Source: Lysobacterales bacterium
Lineage (GTDB): Bacteria; Pseudomonadota; Gammaproteobacteria; Xanthomonadales; BPKI01
Direction of reading: 5' to 3'
DNA length: 64,000 bases
Assembly: GCA_026005055.1 (NCBI GenBank)
Contig: BPKI01000001.1
Span: 310,001-374,000 of the forward strand
Within the stretch, counting starts at the first letter, position 1; each line of letters opens with the position of its first letter. Positions 47,749 through 62,087 of the stretch are shown here, in pieces. Both the position numbers and the translations under genes were made by a program. Below the pieces are notes generated by a model, which saw nothing but the letters and a program-made list of their open reading frames with translations, did not search any database and was not told where the DNA came from.

Positions 47749-49090
47749 AGAAGAAACTCATCGAAGTCGCCCTGCCGCTCGAGGCCATCAACAAGGCCAG
47801 CGCGCGCGAGAAGTCGCATCCGCCACGGCCACCCCTCGCACGCTTCACTTGTGGTGGGCGCGCCGCCCGCTCGCCGCCGCGCGGGCGGTGATCTTCGCCC
47901 AGATGGTGGATGATCCTTCCGCCTGGCCGGAGCTCTTTCCGACCGAGAAGAAGATCAGGAGAAAGGAGCGGCGGCGGCTGTTCGAGCTCATCGAAAAGCT
48001 CGTCGTTTGGGAGAACTCCACCATGACGAGCACCTGCTCGAGCAGGCGCGCGCCGAAATCTGGAAGAGCTGGCGCCGCACCTGCGCCGAAAACGCCGATC
48101 ACCCGCGCGCAAAAGAACTCTTCAACCCCGATCGGCTCCCCGCCTTCCACGACCCCTTCGCCGGCGGCGGTAGCCTGCCGCTCGAAGCCCAGCGGCTGGG
48201 ACTGGAGGCCTATGCCTCGGATCTGAATCCGGTCGCGGTGCTGATCAACAAAGCGATGATCGAAATCCCGCCGCGCTTCGCGGGCCGGCCGCCGGTGAAC
48301 CCGGAGGCGCGGCGTGAGAAGACGCTCATCGCGCGGCAGTGGCGCGGCGCGCAGGGGCTGGCCTGAGGACGTGCGCCACTACGGCCAGTGGATGCGCGAT
48401 GAGGCCGAGAAGCGCATCGGCCACCTGTACCCCAAGATCGAGGTGACGGCCGGAGATGGCCAAGGAGCGGCCGGACCTGAGCCCTACGTGGGGCAGAAGC
48501 TCACCGTGATCGCCTGGCTGTGGGCGCGCACGGTGAAAAGCCCCAACCCGGCCTTCGCGCACGTGGACGTGCCGCTCGCCTCGACCTTCATGCTCTCCAC
48601 CAAGTCCGGCAAGGAGGCCTACGTCGAGCCGGTGATCGAAGGCGGCGGCTATCGCTTCACCGTGAAGGTGGGCAAGCCCAAGGATCCCGAAGGCGCGAAG
48701 AACGGCACCAAGCTCGCGCGCGGCGCCAACTTCCGTTGCCTGATGTCGGGCTCGCCGATCCCCGACGATTACATCAAGGCCGAAAGCAGGGAAGGTCGTA
48801 TGGGTGCTCGGCTGATGGCAATCGTTGCTGAGGGCGAGCGCGGGCGGGTGTACCTCCCGCCGACGCGCGGAGCACGAAGCGGTGGCGTCAAAGGCCAAGC
48901 CGGAGTGGAAGCCAGACGTCGCGATGCCCGAGAACCCGCGCTGGCTTCTCGCCGCCGCTGTATGGCCTTACGACCTACGGCGACCTCTTCACCCCGCGCC
49001 AGCTCGTGGCGCTGACGACCTTCTCGGACCTGGTGGGCGAGGCGATGGAGCGGGTGAAGCAGGATTATTTGCGTGCGATGGGTGAGGGGG

Positions 49091-49120
49091 CCCCCACGCC
49101 AGCCCTCTCCCAGAAGGGGA
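49091..49120 (+). repeat. diverged partial copy of the 57-bp repeat
   Basis: Thirty bases matching the first thirty of the 57-bp repeat at 24 positions, in the same orientation and six bases upstream of the full left copy. It suggests older or staged insertion of the repeat at this end. Confidence 0.6.
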
Positions 49121-49126
49121 TGATAG

Positions 49127-49183
49127 CCCCCACCCCAGCCCTCCCCCGCTGGGGGAGGGAGCAATTCTCCTCCCCCCGGAGGG
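49127..49183 (+). repeat. 57-bp direct repeat, left copy
   Basis: Starts CCCCCACCCCAGCCC and ends CCCCGGAGGG. It contains a perfect 9-bp stem (49139-49147 with 49151-49159) around a GCT loop, then a second weaker C-rich/G-rich inverted pair. It differs from the right copy at one base (A for C at 49163). In the host frame it encodes APTPALPRWGREQFSSPR. It resembles dispersed hairpin repeats common in proteobacterial genomes. Confidence 0.95.
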
Positions 49184-49194
49184 CGGCGGCCGAC

Positions 49195-49569
49195 ATGGGG
49201 GTCACCGAGTCACAACCCTGGCAGCCCACCCCGGTTCCCCCTGCCCTGTTGCAGGCTGCGCGTGACCTGCGCAAGACCATGACCGATGCGGAACAGTTGC
49301 TATGGCAGTGCTTGCGCGGGAAGCAATTGGACGGTTTCAAATTCCGCAGGCAGCACCCCATTGACCGCTTCGTTCTGGATTTCTACTGTCCTGCGGTAAG
49401 ACTGGCGGTCGAGCTGGACGGCAGTCAGCACAACACCGAACAAGGCCGGGCAGCCGATGCCGAGCGCACCGCCTGGTTGAATGCGCGGGGTATTCGTGTG
49501 CTGCGTTTCTGGAACAGTGAGGTGTTTAGCAACCTCGAGGGCGTGATCACCACCATTTGGGAGGCCCTG
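49195..49569 (+). other. DUF559 (Vsr-like, PD-(D/E)XK) endonuclease domain
   Basis: Domain of about 110 residues beginning LLQAARDLRKTMTDAEQLLW and continuing GFKFRRQHPI, DRFVLDFYCP, LAVELDGSQH, ADAERTAWLNARGIRVLRFW and NLEGVITTIWEAL. The aspartate in LDFYC and the glutamate in AVELDG are the expected acidic catalytic residues of the DUF559/Vsr branch, so the nuclease looks intact. An in-frame ATG at 49195 could start it independently. There is no stop of its own, so translation would continue into the methyltransferase catalytic half up to 51225. Usual DUF559 proteins are stand-alone and ~110-150 residues. Confidence 0.85.
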
Positions 49570-49613
49570 CACGCGCACGACAGCGTTGGCCCCAACCCTT
49601 CCCCAGATGTTGA

Positions 49614-49670
49614 CCCCCACCCCAGCCCTCCCCCGCTGGGGGAGGGAGCCATTCTCCTCCCCCCGGAGGG
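49614..49670 (+). repeat. 57-bp direct repeat, right copy
   Basis: Matches the left copy at 56 of 57 positions, same orientation, 487 bp further on. Because 487 is not a multiple of three it is read in a different frame, giving DPHPSPPPLGEGAILLPPEG, and is still open. A G-rich tail (49671-49688) follows that has no counterpart on the left. Confidence 0.95.
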
Positions 49671-50022
49671 GGGAGGCCGGGAGGGGGGCCACACCACCCC
49701 CCTCCGCGACGGCGGCACCGGCGCCCAGGCCTACGCCGAGGCCGTGGGGGTGTATTTGGCGTTTGCCGTGGATAAGTGCGCCGATTACTGGTCCAGCATT
49801 TGTAGTTGGCACAGTTCAGGCGAGAAGATGCGTAACACCTTCGGACGCCAGGCGATTCCGATGATGTGGGATTTTGCCGAGGCGAACCCGTTGTGTGATT
49901 CGTCCGGCAACTGGATGGCGATGGTAGACTGGACGTGGAAGGCGCTCGAACCCCAACCCGCCCATCCCTTTGGGCTGGCCGCACAAGCCGATGCCCACAC
50001 CCAATCTCACAGCGCCAACAAG

Positions 50023-50063
<41 letters not shown>

Positions 50064-50270
50064 CGCCGACCTCTCGGACTTCTTCTACGTCTGGCTGCGC
50101 CGCTCGCTACGGCCCGTCTTCCCCGAGCTCTTCGCCACACTCGCCGTGCCCAAGGCCGAGGAGCTGGTCGCCACGCCCTACCGCCACGGCAGCAAGCAAA
50201 AGGCCGAGCAGTTCTTCCTGGACGGCATGACGCAGGCCATGCACCGCCTGGCGGAGCAGGCCCACCCGGC

Positions 50271-50304
<34 letters not shown>

Positions 50305-51258
50305 TCCGAGACCGAAAGCGCCGAGGGCACCTCGAGTACCGGCTGGGAAACCTTCCTCGACGCGGTGATTTGCGCTGGCTTTGCCATCAGCGGCACCTGG
50401 CCGATGCGCACGGAACTGAGCAACCGCATGATTGGCTCGGGCACCAACGCCCTGGCCTCCAGCATCGTCCTGGTCTGCCGCCCGCGCCCGGCGGATGCGC
50501 CCACCGCCACCCGCCGCGAGTTCCTCGCGGCGCTCAAACGTGAACTGCCCGAGGCGATCACCGAGCTCCAGCGCGCGAACATCGCGCCGGTGGACTTGGC
50601 GCAAGCCGCCATCGGCCCGGGCATGGCCATCTTCACCCGCTACGCGCAGGTGATCGATGCCGAAGGACGCGCGATGAGCGTGCGCGAGGCCCTCGCCCTG
50701 ATCAACCACGTGCTCGACGAGACGCTCGCCGAGCAGGAGGGCGATTTCGATGCCGACACGCGCTGGGCGCTCGCTTGGTTCGAGGAGAACGGCTTCGACG
50801 CCGCGGACTACGGTAGGGCCGAGACCCTCTCCAAGGCGAAGAACACGAGCGTGGAGGGCATGGTCGAGGCCGGCATCGTCGAAGCCCGACGCGGCAAAGT
50901 CCGGCTCCTCAAGCCCAGAGAACTGCCCGCCGACTGGGACCCCGCGACGGACGAGCGCCTGACGCACTGGGAGATGGTGCACCACCTCATCCGCGTGCTC
51001 GAAAGCGGCGGCGAGCGCGCCGCCGCCGAACTCGTGCGCAAGCTCGGCAGCCGCGCCGACACCGCGCGCGAGCTCGCCTACCGGCTCTACACGGTCTGCG
51101 AGCGCAAGAATCGCGCCGCCGAGGCGCTTCCCTACAACGCCCTGGTGCAAAGCTGGCCGGAGATCGCGCGGCTCGCGCAGGCCGCGCCGACCGGCACGCC
51201 CGCGCAGGCCGAGCTGGAGATTTGACGGCGATACAGCAATACGGTTAGCCTGCTTCCC

Positions 51259-51513
51259 GTGAAAGCAACCATCGACATCCCCGACGAGCTTTATCGCAAG
51301 GTGAAGGCCAAGAGCGCGCTGCTCGGCAAGTCGGTGCGCGAGGTGACGGTGGAGCTGTTTCGGCAGTGGATCGAGGGCGATGAGCGTCCGCCCGCTGGTG
51401 CGGGGGACTGGCTGGAAGCCTTTCGCAAGCTGCAAGTGCCCGCGGACACGCCCGGCCCGACGGCCCGCGAACTCCTCGAGGAAGGGCGCAGGCGCTTGCT
51501 TTCCGAAGGATGA
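51259..51513 (+). CDS. VapB-like antitoxin
   Basis: Short 84-residue protein whose N-terminus (MKATIDIPDELYRKVKAKSALLGKS; first codon GTG) has the beta-strand-plus-helix pattern of ribbon-helix-helix or related antitoxin DNA-binding folds. The charged C-terminal half would wrap the toxin. It overlaps the downstream PIN-domain gene by an ATGA junction (51510-51513), the standard antitoxin-toxin order. It begins 33 bp after the methyltransferase stop, inside the defence island. Confidence 0.75.
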   Translation: MKATIDIPDELYRKVKAKSALLGKSVREVTVELFRQWIEGDERPPAGAGDWLEAFRKLQVPADTPGPTARELLEEGRRRLLSEG

Positions 51514-51923
51514 TCACGGTCGATGCGAGCGTGTGGGTGGGCTTCCTCGACCGCAGCGATCCGTTCTTCGCCGACAGCGAGGCGCTGCTTCAGCGCATGC
51601 AAGACCTTGCGCGACCGGCCTACACCCCCGAGTTCGCGTTGATCGAAATCGCCTGCGCCGTGGCCCGCCGGCACCGCGATCCCAAGGCGGGCCGGAAGGC
51701 GGCGAGCCTGCTGCGCCAGCATCCGCGCCTCACGCTCGTCAAGATGACGCGCCTCATGTCCTTCGCCGAGTCAATCGGATGCCAAGCGCTTCTTCGCGGC
51801 GCCGATGCCTTCTACGCCGCCACCGCCCGCCTGACCCGCACGCCGCTCGTGACCTGGGACCGAGAGCTCATCGAGCGCGGCGGTGGCATGACACCGAGCC
51901 AATGGCTGGCAAGGAACCCCTGA
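51510..51923 (+). CDS. VapC-like PIN-domain toxin
   Basis: PIN-domain ribonuclease of 137 residues, normally cleaving tRNA or other RNA when its antitoxin is lost. The acidic active-site set is visible: D5 in ITVDASVW, E46 in ALIEIACAVARR, the aspartate in GADAFYAATA (about 98) and that in LVTWDRELIER (about 116). ATGA overlap with the antitoxin gives coupling. The DUF499 gene starts 1 bp after its stop, so the pair is embedded in the island transcript and may stabilise it. Confidence 0.85.
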   Translation: MITVDASVWVGFLDRSDPFFADSEALLQRMQDLARPAYTPEFALIEIACAVARRHRDPKAGRKAASLLRQHPRLTLVKMTRLMSFAESIGCQALLRGADAFYAATARLTRTPLVTWDRELIERGGGMTPSQWLARNP

Positions 51924-51924
51924 C

Positions 51925-54900
51925 ATGGCCATCACCAACCATGAACGCGTCGGCAAAGCGCTGCAGCTTCTGAAGGCAGGACTCGCGCCCTTCTGCGCGC
52001 GCGAGGTGAAGACCGCGATCGCATCGGGAAGCCTCAATCAGGAGACGATACGCCCTCTCCTCGCCGACCCGCTCATCGCCAACAAGAAGTCCATCGAGGA
52101 GTGGGACGTCTCGGCCTTGCTCAAGCTCATGTGGGAGACCTGGAACGAGGTGTTCCGACGGACGCTGGGCCCGGCCGAGCGCAGTCTGGTGGCGGAGGTC
52201 CGCGATTGGCGAAACAAGTGGGCGCACCAGCAGCCCTTTTCCAGCGACGACGCCTACCGCGCGCTCGATTCCATCGCCCGCCTGTTGACAGCCATCTCCG
52301 CCGGTGAGTCCGAGGAACTGGAGCGGGCCAAGATGGAGCTGCTGCGCGTGCGTTTCGACGAGCAGCTGCGCGGGGAGAAACGCAAGGCCGGCGGCTCCCT
52401 GATCGAAGCCGCGAGCACAGGCCATCTCAAACCGTGGCGCGAGATCGTCACGCCCCATCCGGACGTGGCAAGCGGCCGCTATCAGCAAGCCGAGTTCGCT
52501 GCCGACCTGTGGCAGGTGCACCTCGGCCAGGGCGCGCCGGAATACCGCGATCCCGTGGAGTTCTTCCGCCGGACCTTCCTCACCCAGAGCCTCAAGCGCC
52601 TGCTCGTCGGCGCGGTGGAGCGCCTGTCGGGCCGTGGCGGCGACCCGGTGGTGCAGCTTCAGACCAACTTCGGCGGCGGCAAGACGCATTCGATGCTGGC
52701 GCTTTACCACCTGTTCGGCGGAACGGCCCCCGGCGAACTCGCCGGGGTGGATGCGGTGCTCGCCGAAGCGGGCGTCGGTCAACTTCCCACGGTGAAGCGC
52801 GTGGTGCTGGTGGGCAACAAGATCTCGCCGGGCAATCCGGTGACCAAGCCCGACGGTACGGTGGTGCGCACGCTGTGGGGCGAGCTGGCCTGGCAACTGG
52901 GCGGCGCGCAGGCCTTCGCGCGCATCGCGAAGGACGACGAGCGTGCCACCAACCCCGGCGATCTTCTCCGCGAACTGCTGTGCGAATACGGCCCAGCGCT
53001 GATCCTGATCGACGAGTGGGTGGCTTATGCACGCCAGTTGCATGACGCCCCCGATCTGCCCGCAGGCAGTTTCGATACGCAGTTCTCCTTCGCCCAAGCG
53101 CTGACCGAGTCGGCCAAGCTCGCCGGCAATTGCCTTCTGGTCGTCTCGCTGCCGGCTTCCGACACCTCGGGCTCGGCGCACACGCAGGCCGACGATGTGG
53201 AGGTGGGCGGCATCCGCGGGCGCGAGGCGCTCGACCGCTTGCGCAACGTGGTGGGAAGGGTCGAATCGTCCTGGCGGCCTGCCAGCGCGGAGGAGGGTTT
53301 CGAAATCGTGCGCCGGCGGCTGTTCGAGCCGCTTCAGGGTCCCGAGGCCTTCAAGCAGCGGGACGTGACGGCTCGCGCCTTCGCCGACCTTTACCGCGCG
53401 CAGGCTGCGGAATTTCCGCCCGAGTGCCGCGACGGCGACTACGAGCAGCGCATCAAGGCCGCTTATCCGATCCATCCGGAGATCTTCGACCGGCTCTACG
53501 GCGACTGGTCCGCGCTGGTGAAGTTCCAGCGTACGCGCGGTGTGCTGCGGCTGATGGCGGCCGTGATCCACAGCCTGTGGGAGAAGGGCGACCGCAATCC
53601 GCTGATCCTTCCCTGCACGATCCCGATCGACGATGCGCGCGTGCAGTTCGAGCTGACGCGATACCTGTCGGACAACTGGGTGCCGGTGATCGAGAAGGAC
53701 GTGGACGGCCCGAATGCGCTGCCGCTCGCCATCGACCGCGAGGTGCCCAACCTCGGCAAGCTCGCCGCCACGCGGCGGGTGGCGCGCACGATCTATCTGG
53801 GTTCGGCGCCGCTCGTGCAGGCGGCGCATCGCGGACTGGAAGACCGGCGCATCAAGCTCGGCTGCGTCATGCCGGGCGAGAGCCCGGCCGTGTTCGGCGA
53901 TGCCTTGCGGCGATTGGCGGTCGGAGCGACCTACCTCTATCAGGATGGGTCTCGCTACTGGTATTCGACACAGCCAACGGTCACCAAGCTGGCGGAGGAC
54001 CGCGCCGAGCAACTGAAGCGCGATCCCGAACAAGTGCTGCGCGAACTGGAGCAGAGGCTACGCGCGGACCTGAAGAAAGCCGGCGACTTCACCCGCATCC
54101 ATGCCTTGCCCCGCACGAGCGCCGAAGTCCCCGATGATCGTGAGGCACGCCTGGTGGTACTCGGTCCCGATCAGCCCTACGGCAAGGAACCCGGCAGCGC
54201 GGCGGAACTGGCGGCCAAGGCGATTCTCGAGACGCGCGGAAACGCGCCACGGCTTTATCGCAACACCCTCGTGTTCTTGGCGGTGGACAAGGCGCGCTGG
54301 CAGGATCTGGACGAAGCGATCCGCAAGTATCTGGCTTGGCAGTCGATCCTCGCCGAGCGCGAGACGCTCAATCTCGATCCGCATCAGGTCAGGCAAGCCG
54401 AGACGCAGAAACAGGCAGCCGACCTCGCGGTCACCGCGCGCCTGCCGGAGGCGTACCAATGGCTGCTGGTACCTGGGCAACCGAATGCGAGCTCGCCGAT
54501 CGAATGGGCGGCGATCAGACTATCGGGTGCCGATCCGTTGGCGGTGCGGGCGAGTAAGAAACTGAAAAACGAGGAACTGTTGATCGCGAATCTCGGCCCG
54601 GCTCGGCTCCGAATGGAACTGGACCGCGTGCCCCTATGGCGGAACGGTCACGTCTCGGTTCAACAACTCGTCGAGGATTTCGCTCGCTACCTCTACCTGC
54701 CGCGGCTTTCCGGTCCGGCCGCTCTCGCCGAAGCGATCGCTCAAGGCGTGGCGCTCCTCACCTGGCGCGAGGACGGCTTTGCTTACGCCGAAGGTTGGGA
54801 TCCCGATCGGGGACGCTACTTCGGGCTGCGCGCCGGGCAGCAGGTCGCGATCGCTCCCGAGGATTCAGGACTCGTGGTTCGGCCGGGGTTGGCCTCCGCG

Positions 54901-55251
54901 CAGCTGGAGGCGGAGCTCGACGACGCCGCGCAGCAGACGCAAACCCCATCGGCCTCCCCGCCGTCACCGGGGGGTAGGGCCACGTCGGTTCCGCAAGCTC
55001 CGCCCGCACCCCTGCCACGCCGATTCCACGGCTCCGTTTTGCTGACTGACCCGCTTCTTGCCGGACGCGAGGCCGGGCGGATCGCTGAAGAGGTGATCGC
55101 GCACCTGGCGTCGCTGCGCAACGCAAGAGTCGCGGTGCGACTCGAAATCACGGCCGAGCTGCCGGAGGGCGCTCAGGAGCAGACCATCCGCACCGTCACC
55201 GAAAACTGCAGGGCGCTGGGCTTCGACAGCTTCGGCTTCGAGACCGAGTGA
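51925..55251 (+). CDS. DUF499 AAA+ ATPase with N-terminal Swt1-type HEPN domain
   Basis: Large ATPase of 1108 residues (DUF499/COG1483). The first ~125 residues look like a Swt1-type HEPN domain with the motif R96-x4-H101 (RNKWAH), the arrangement of metal-independent HEPN ribonucleases. Walker A is NFGGGKTHSM with K253, and Walker B LILIDEW with D363/E364. A long middle region and a Pro/Ser-rich linker (about 1000-1035) lead to a conserved C-terminus (LEITAELPEGAQEQTIRTV). DUF499 proteins are recurrent neighbours of DUF1156 methyltransferases and large helicases in defence-type loci; the molecular role is not established. The frame is intact, unlike the methyltransferase. Confidence 0.86.
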   Translation: MAITNHERVGKALQLLKAGLAPFCAREVKTAIASGSLNQETIRPLLADPLIANKKSIEEWDVSALLKLMWETWNEVFRRTLGPAERSLVAEVRDWRNKWAHQQPFSSDDAYRALDSIARLLTAISAGESEELERAKMELLRVRFDEQLRGEKRKAGGSLIEAASTGHLKPWREIVTPHPDVASGRYQQAEFAADLWQVHLGQGAPEYRDPVEFFRRTFLTQSLKRLLVGAVERLSGRGGDPVVQLQTNFGGGKTHSMLALYHLFGGTAPGELAGVDAVLAEAGVGQLPTVKRVVLVGNKISPGNPVTKPDGTVVRTLWGELAWQLGGAQAFARIAKDDERATNPGDLLRELLCEYGPALILIDEWVAYARQLHDAPDLPAGSFDTQFSFAQALTESAKLAGNCLLVVSLPASDTSGSAHTQADDVEVGGIRGREALDRLRNVVGRVESSWRPASAEEGFEIVRRRLFEPLQGPEAFKQRDVTARAFADLYRAQAAEFPPECRDGDYEQRIKAAYPIHPEIFDRLYGDWSALVKFQRTRGVLRLMAAVIHSLWEKGDRNPLILPCTIPIDDARVQFELTRYLSDNWVPVIEKDVDGPNALPLAIDREVPNLGKLAATRRVARTIYLGSAPLVQAAHRGLEDRRIKLGCVMPGESPAVFGDALRRLAVGATYLYQDGSRYWYSTQPTVTKLAEDRAEQLKRDPEQVLRELEQRLRADLKKAGDFTRIHALPRTSAEVPDDREARLVVLGPDQPYGKEPGSAAELAAKAILETRGNAPRLYRNTLVFLAVDKARWQDLDEAIRKYLAWQSILAERETLNLDPHQVRQAETQKQAADLAVTARLPEAYQWLLVPGQPNASSPIEWAAIRLSGADPLAVRASKKLKNEELLIANLGPARLRMELDRVPLWRNGHVSVQQLVEDFARYLYLPRLSGPAALAEAIAQGVALLTWREDGFAYAEGWDPDRGRYFGLRAGQQVAIAPEDSGLVVRPGLASAQLEAELDDAAQQTQTPSASPPSPGGRATSVPQAPPAPLPRRFHGSVLLTDPLLAGREAGRIAEEVIAHLASLRNARVAVRLEITAELPEGAQEQTIRTVTENCRALGFDSFGFETE

Positions 55252-55277
55252 GCCGAGGGGGGCCTTTCCCCCTCGGC
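55252..55277. terminator. bidirectional hairpin between island and tRNA-Ile2/rpoD
   Basis: A perfect 10-bp stem, GCCGAGGGGG (55252-55261) with CCCCCTCGGC (55268-55277), around a six-base loop. It begins immediately after the DUF499 stop and lies 18 bp beyond the 3' end of the oppositely oriented tRNA, so it can serve both converging transcripts. There is no long T-run on either strand. Confidence 0.7.
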
Positions 55278-55295
55278 CGCTCGAGCCCAAGCGAG

Positions 55296-55368
55296 TGGGC
55301 CCAGCAGGACTCGAACCTGCAACCGACGGATTATGAGTCCGCTGCTCTGACCATTGAGCTATGGGCCC
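55296..55368 (-). tRNA. ileX: tRNA-Ile2 (anticodon CAT)
   Basis: A 73-nt cloverleaf on the minus strand: the acceptor GGGCCC at the 5' end pairs with GGGCCC before the discriminator A, and GGTTCGAGTCC forms the T-loop region. The anticodon CAT is at 55333-55335 (plus-strand ATG), in the context ACTCATAAT. The overall sequence resembles bacterial ileX, whose C34 is modified to lysidine, not tRNA-Met. CCA is not encoded. It starts 15 nt after the rpoD stop and is probably cut from the rpoD transcript. Confidence 0.9.
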
Positions 55369-55383
55369 GCGCCGAGGGCGGGA

Positions 55384-57291
<1,908 letters not shown>

Positions 57292-57304
57292 GGAGAAGCC
57301 GAAC

Positions 57305-57320
57305 TTTTCAGTATACGACA
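57305..57320 (-). promoter_or_regulatory. candidate -10 element upstream of rpoD
   Basis: On the minus strand TATACT (57310-57315) lies in an AT-rich patch about 19 nt before the chosen rpoD ATG, in the 86-bp gap after dtd. No matching -35 box was found, so it is only a candidate; if used, the leader would be very short. Confidence 0.3.
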
Positions 57321-57377
57321 AAAATAGGTCCTCGGGGCCGCTTTGACCACGAATCAGCGGTCTCGTTCGTTCGTCGT

Positions 57378-57818
57378 TCAGCGGACATTTAGAATAAAGC
57401 TCACGGGCCCGTCGTTGACCAGGTATACACGCATGTGGGCACCGAAGACGCCGGTTTCAACCCGGGGCAGGCGCTGCCGGCAGGCGGTCAGCAGGGTATC
57501 GAAGATCGCGCGCGCCTCCTCGGGATCGGCGGCCTGGCTGAAGCTCGGGCGCATGCCCTTCTTGGTGTCGGCGGCGAGCGTGAATTGGCTCACCAACAGG
57601 AGCCCGCCGCCGATGTCGCGGAGCGAACGGTTCATCCGTCCGGCCTCGTCGGCGAAGATGCGGTAGCCGGCCAAGCGCTCGGCCATGCGTTCGACCTGGA
57701 CCGGGCCGTCGCCCGGCTCGATCGCGACCAAGGCGAGGATGCCGGTTCCGATCGCGCCCGCAGTCCCGCCTTCGACCTCGACTCGGGCTTCGCTCACGCG
57801 CTGGATGAGGGCGATCAT
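57378..57818 (-). CDS. dtd: D-aminoacyl-tRNA deacylase
   Basis: Removes D-amino acids (and glycine from tRNA-Ala) mischarged on tRNA; cytoplasmic. It has 146 residues, typical. Signatures are [15 protein letters not shown] at the start, the [14 protein letters not shown] motif and a C-terminal [10 protein letters not shown] holding the Gly-Pro substrate gate. ATG at 57818. It is divergent from the acyltransferase with 37 bp between them and sits upstream of rpoD. Confidence 0.95.
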   Translation of the reverse strand: MIALIQRVSEARVEVEGGTAGAIGTGILALVAIEPGDGPVQVERMAERLAGYRIFADEAGRMNRSLRDIGGGLLLVSQFTLAADTKKGMRPSFSQAADPEEARAIFDTLLTACRQRLPRVETGVFGAHMRVYLVNDGPVSFILNVR

Positions 57819-58705
57819 GATCGGTCGATTATGCCGCGACCCCTACAATCGCCGGATGCCCTGGCCCGCCCGCATCCTCGATCGGCTGCTCGCCCTCCTC
57901 GGCCGCCTGCCCCTTCCCCTGCTGCACGCCCTGGGGGCCATCCTCGGCGCTCTTCTTGCTGCAATGCCCGGCACCCGCGCGGTACGCATCACGCGGCGCA
58001 ATCTCGAGCTGTGCTTTCCCGCCGAAGACAGCGCCTTCCGCCGACGGCTCTACTGGGCGAGCTTCCGCGAGATGGGCAAGGCGATCCTGGAGCTCGCCAA
58101 GGTGTGGGGACGGGCGCCCGAGCATGCGCTCGCCTTCGTACGGGAGGTGGAGGGCGAGGCGCTGCTCGATCAGGCTCTCGCCGCGGGCCGGGGCGTGATC
58201 ATCGCCGCTCCCCATCTGGGCGGCTTCGAGCTCCTCAACCTGTGGCTGTGCCGCAAGACCTCGCTCGCGATCGTCTACCGCCCTCCCACGGCGGCCTGGA
58301 TGGAGCCGCTCTTGCTCGCGGTCCGAGGCCGCTTGGGAGCGATCCAGGTGCCGGCGGAAGGGGCCGGCCTGCGCAAGCTCTACCGTCAGCTCCAGGCCGG
58401 CGCAGCGGTCGGCATCCTTCCGGATCAGCGCCCGCGCTGGGGTGAGGGCGTCTTCGCCCCCTTCTTCGGCCTGCCCACCTACACCATGATCCTGGTCTCG
58501 CGCCTCGCCCAGCGCACCGGTGCCCCGGTCCTGATCGCCTGGGCCGAGCGGCTGCCCCGAGGCCACGGTTATGCCGTGCGCATCCGCAGGGCCCCGGAGG
58601 AAATCCATGCCGAGGACCTCCCCCTTTCGGTGGCCGCGCTCAACCGCGGCATCGAAGAGGCGGTGAGGACGGCTCTGCCGCAGTACCAATGGAGCTACAA
58701 GCGCT

Positions 58706-62080
<3,375 letters not shown>

Positions 62081-62087
62081 CAGGGGG

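Larger units (their letters stand above)
49086..49693 (+). mobile_element. putative DUF559 nuclease cassette bounded by direct repeats, inside the methyltransferase
   Basis: About 0.6 kb that splits the methyltransferase between VKQDYLRAM and LRDGGTGAQAYAEAV, which should be nearly adjacent. The insert holds two 57-bp direct repeats (49127 and 49614), a diverged third partial copy (49091-49120), and between them a DUF559-type endonuclease domain. The host frame is kept through it, so the insert length must be a multiple of three. There is no transposase. Exact ends and any target duplication cannot be fixed without an uninterrupted homologue. Mobility is an inference from interruption plus flanking repeats. 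Confidence 0.65.

Noticed and set aside
47745-48950. Programmed frameshifting to restore the methyltransferase
   Set aside because: Eight shifts at sites without slippery heptamers cannot be explained by recoding.
49127-49670. CRISPR array
   Set aside because: Only two full copies occur, separated by 430 bp containing a nuclease domain; there are no regular spacers or cas genes.
49086-49693. Intein in the methyltransferase
   Set aside because: There is no N-terminal Cys/Ser splice block or C-terminal HN motif; the flanks are low-complexity repeat translations.
55296-55368. Integration site at the tRNA with a duplicated 3' end near 42.9 kb
   Set aside because: I looked for a second copy of the tRNA 3' end at the left island junction and found none; there is also no integrase gene.
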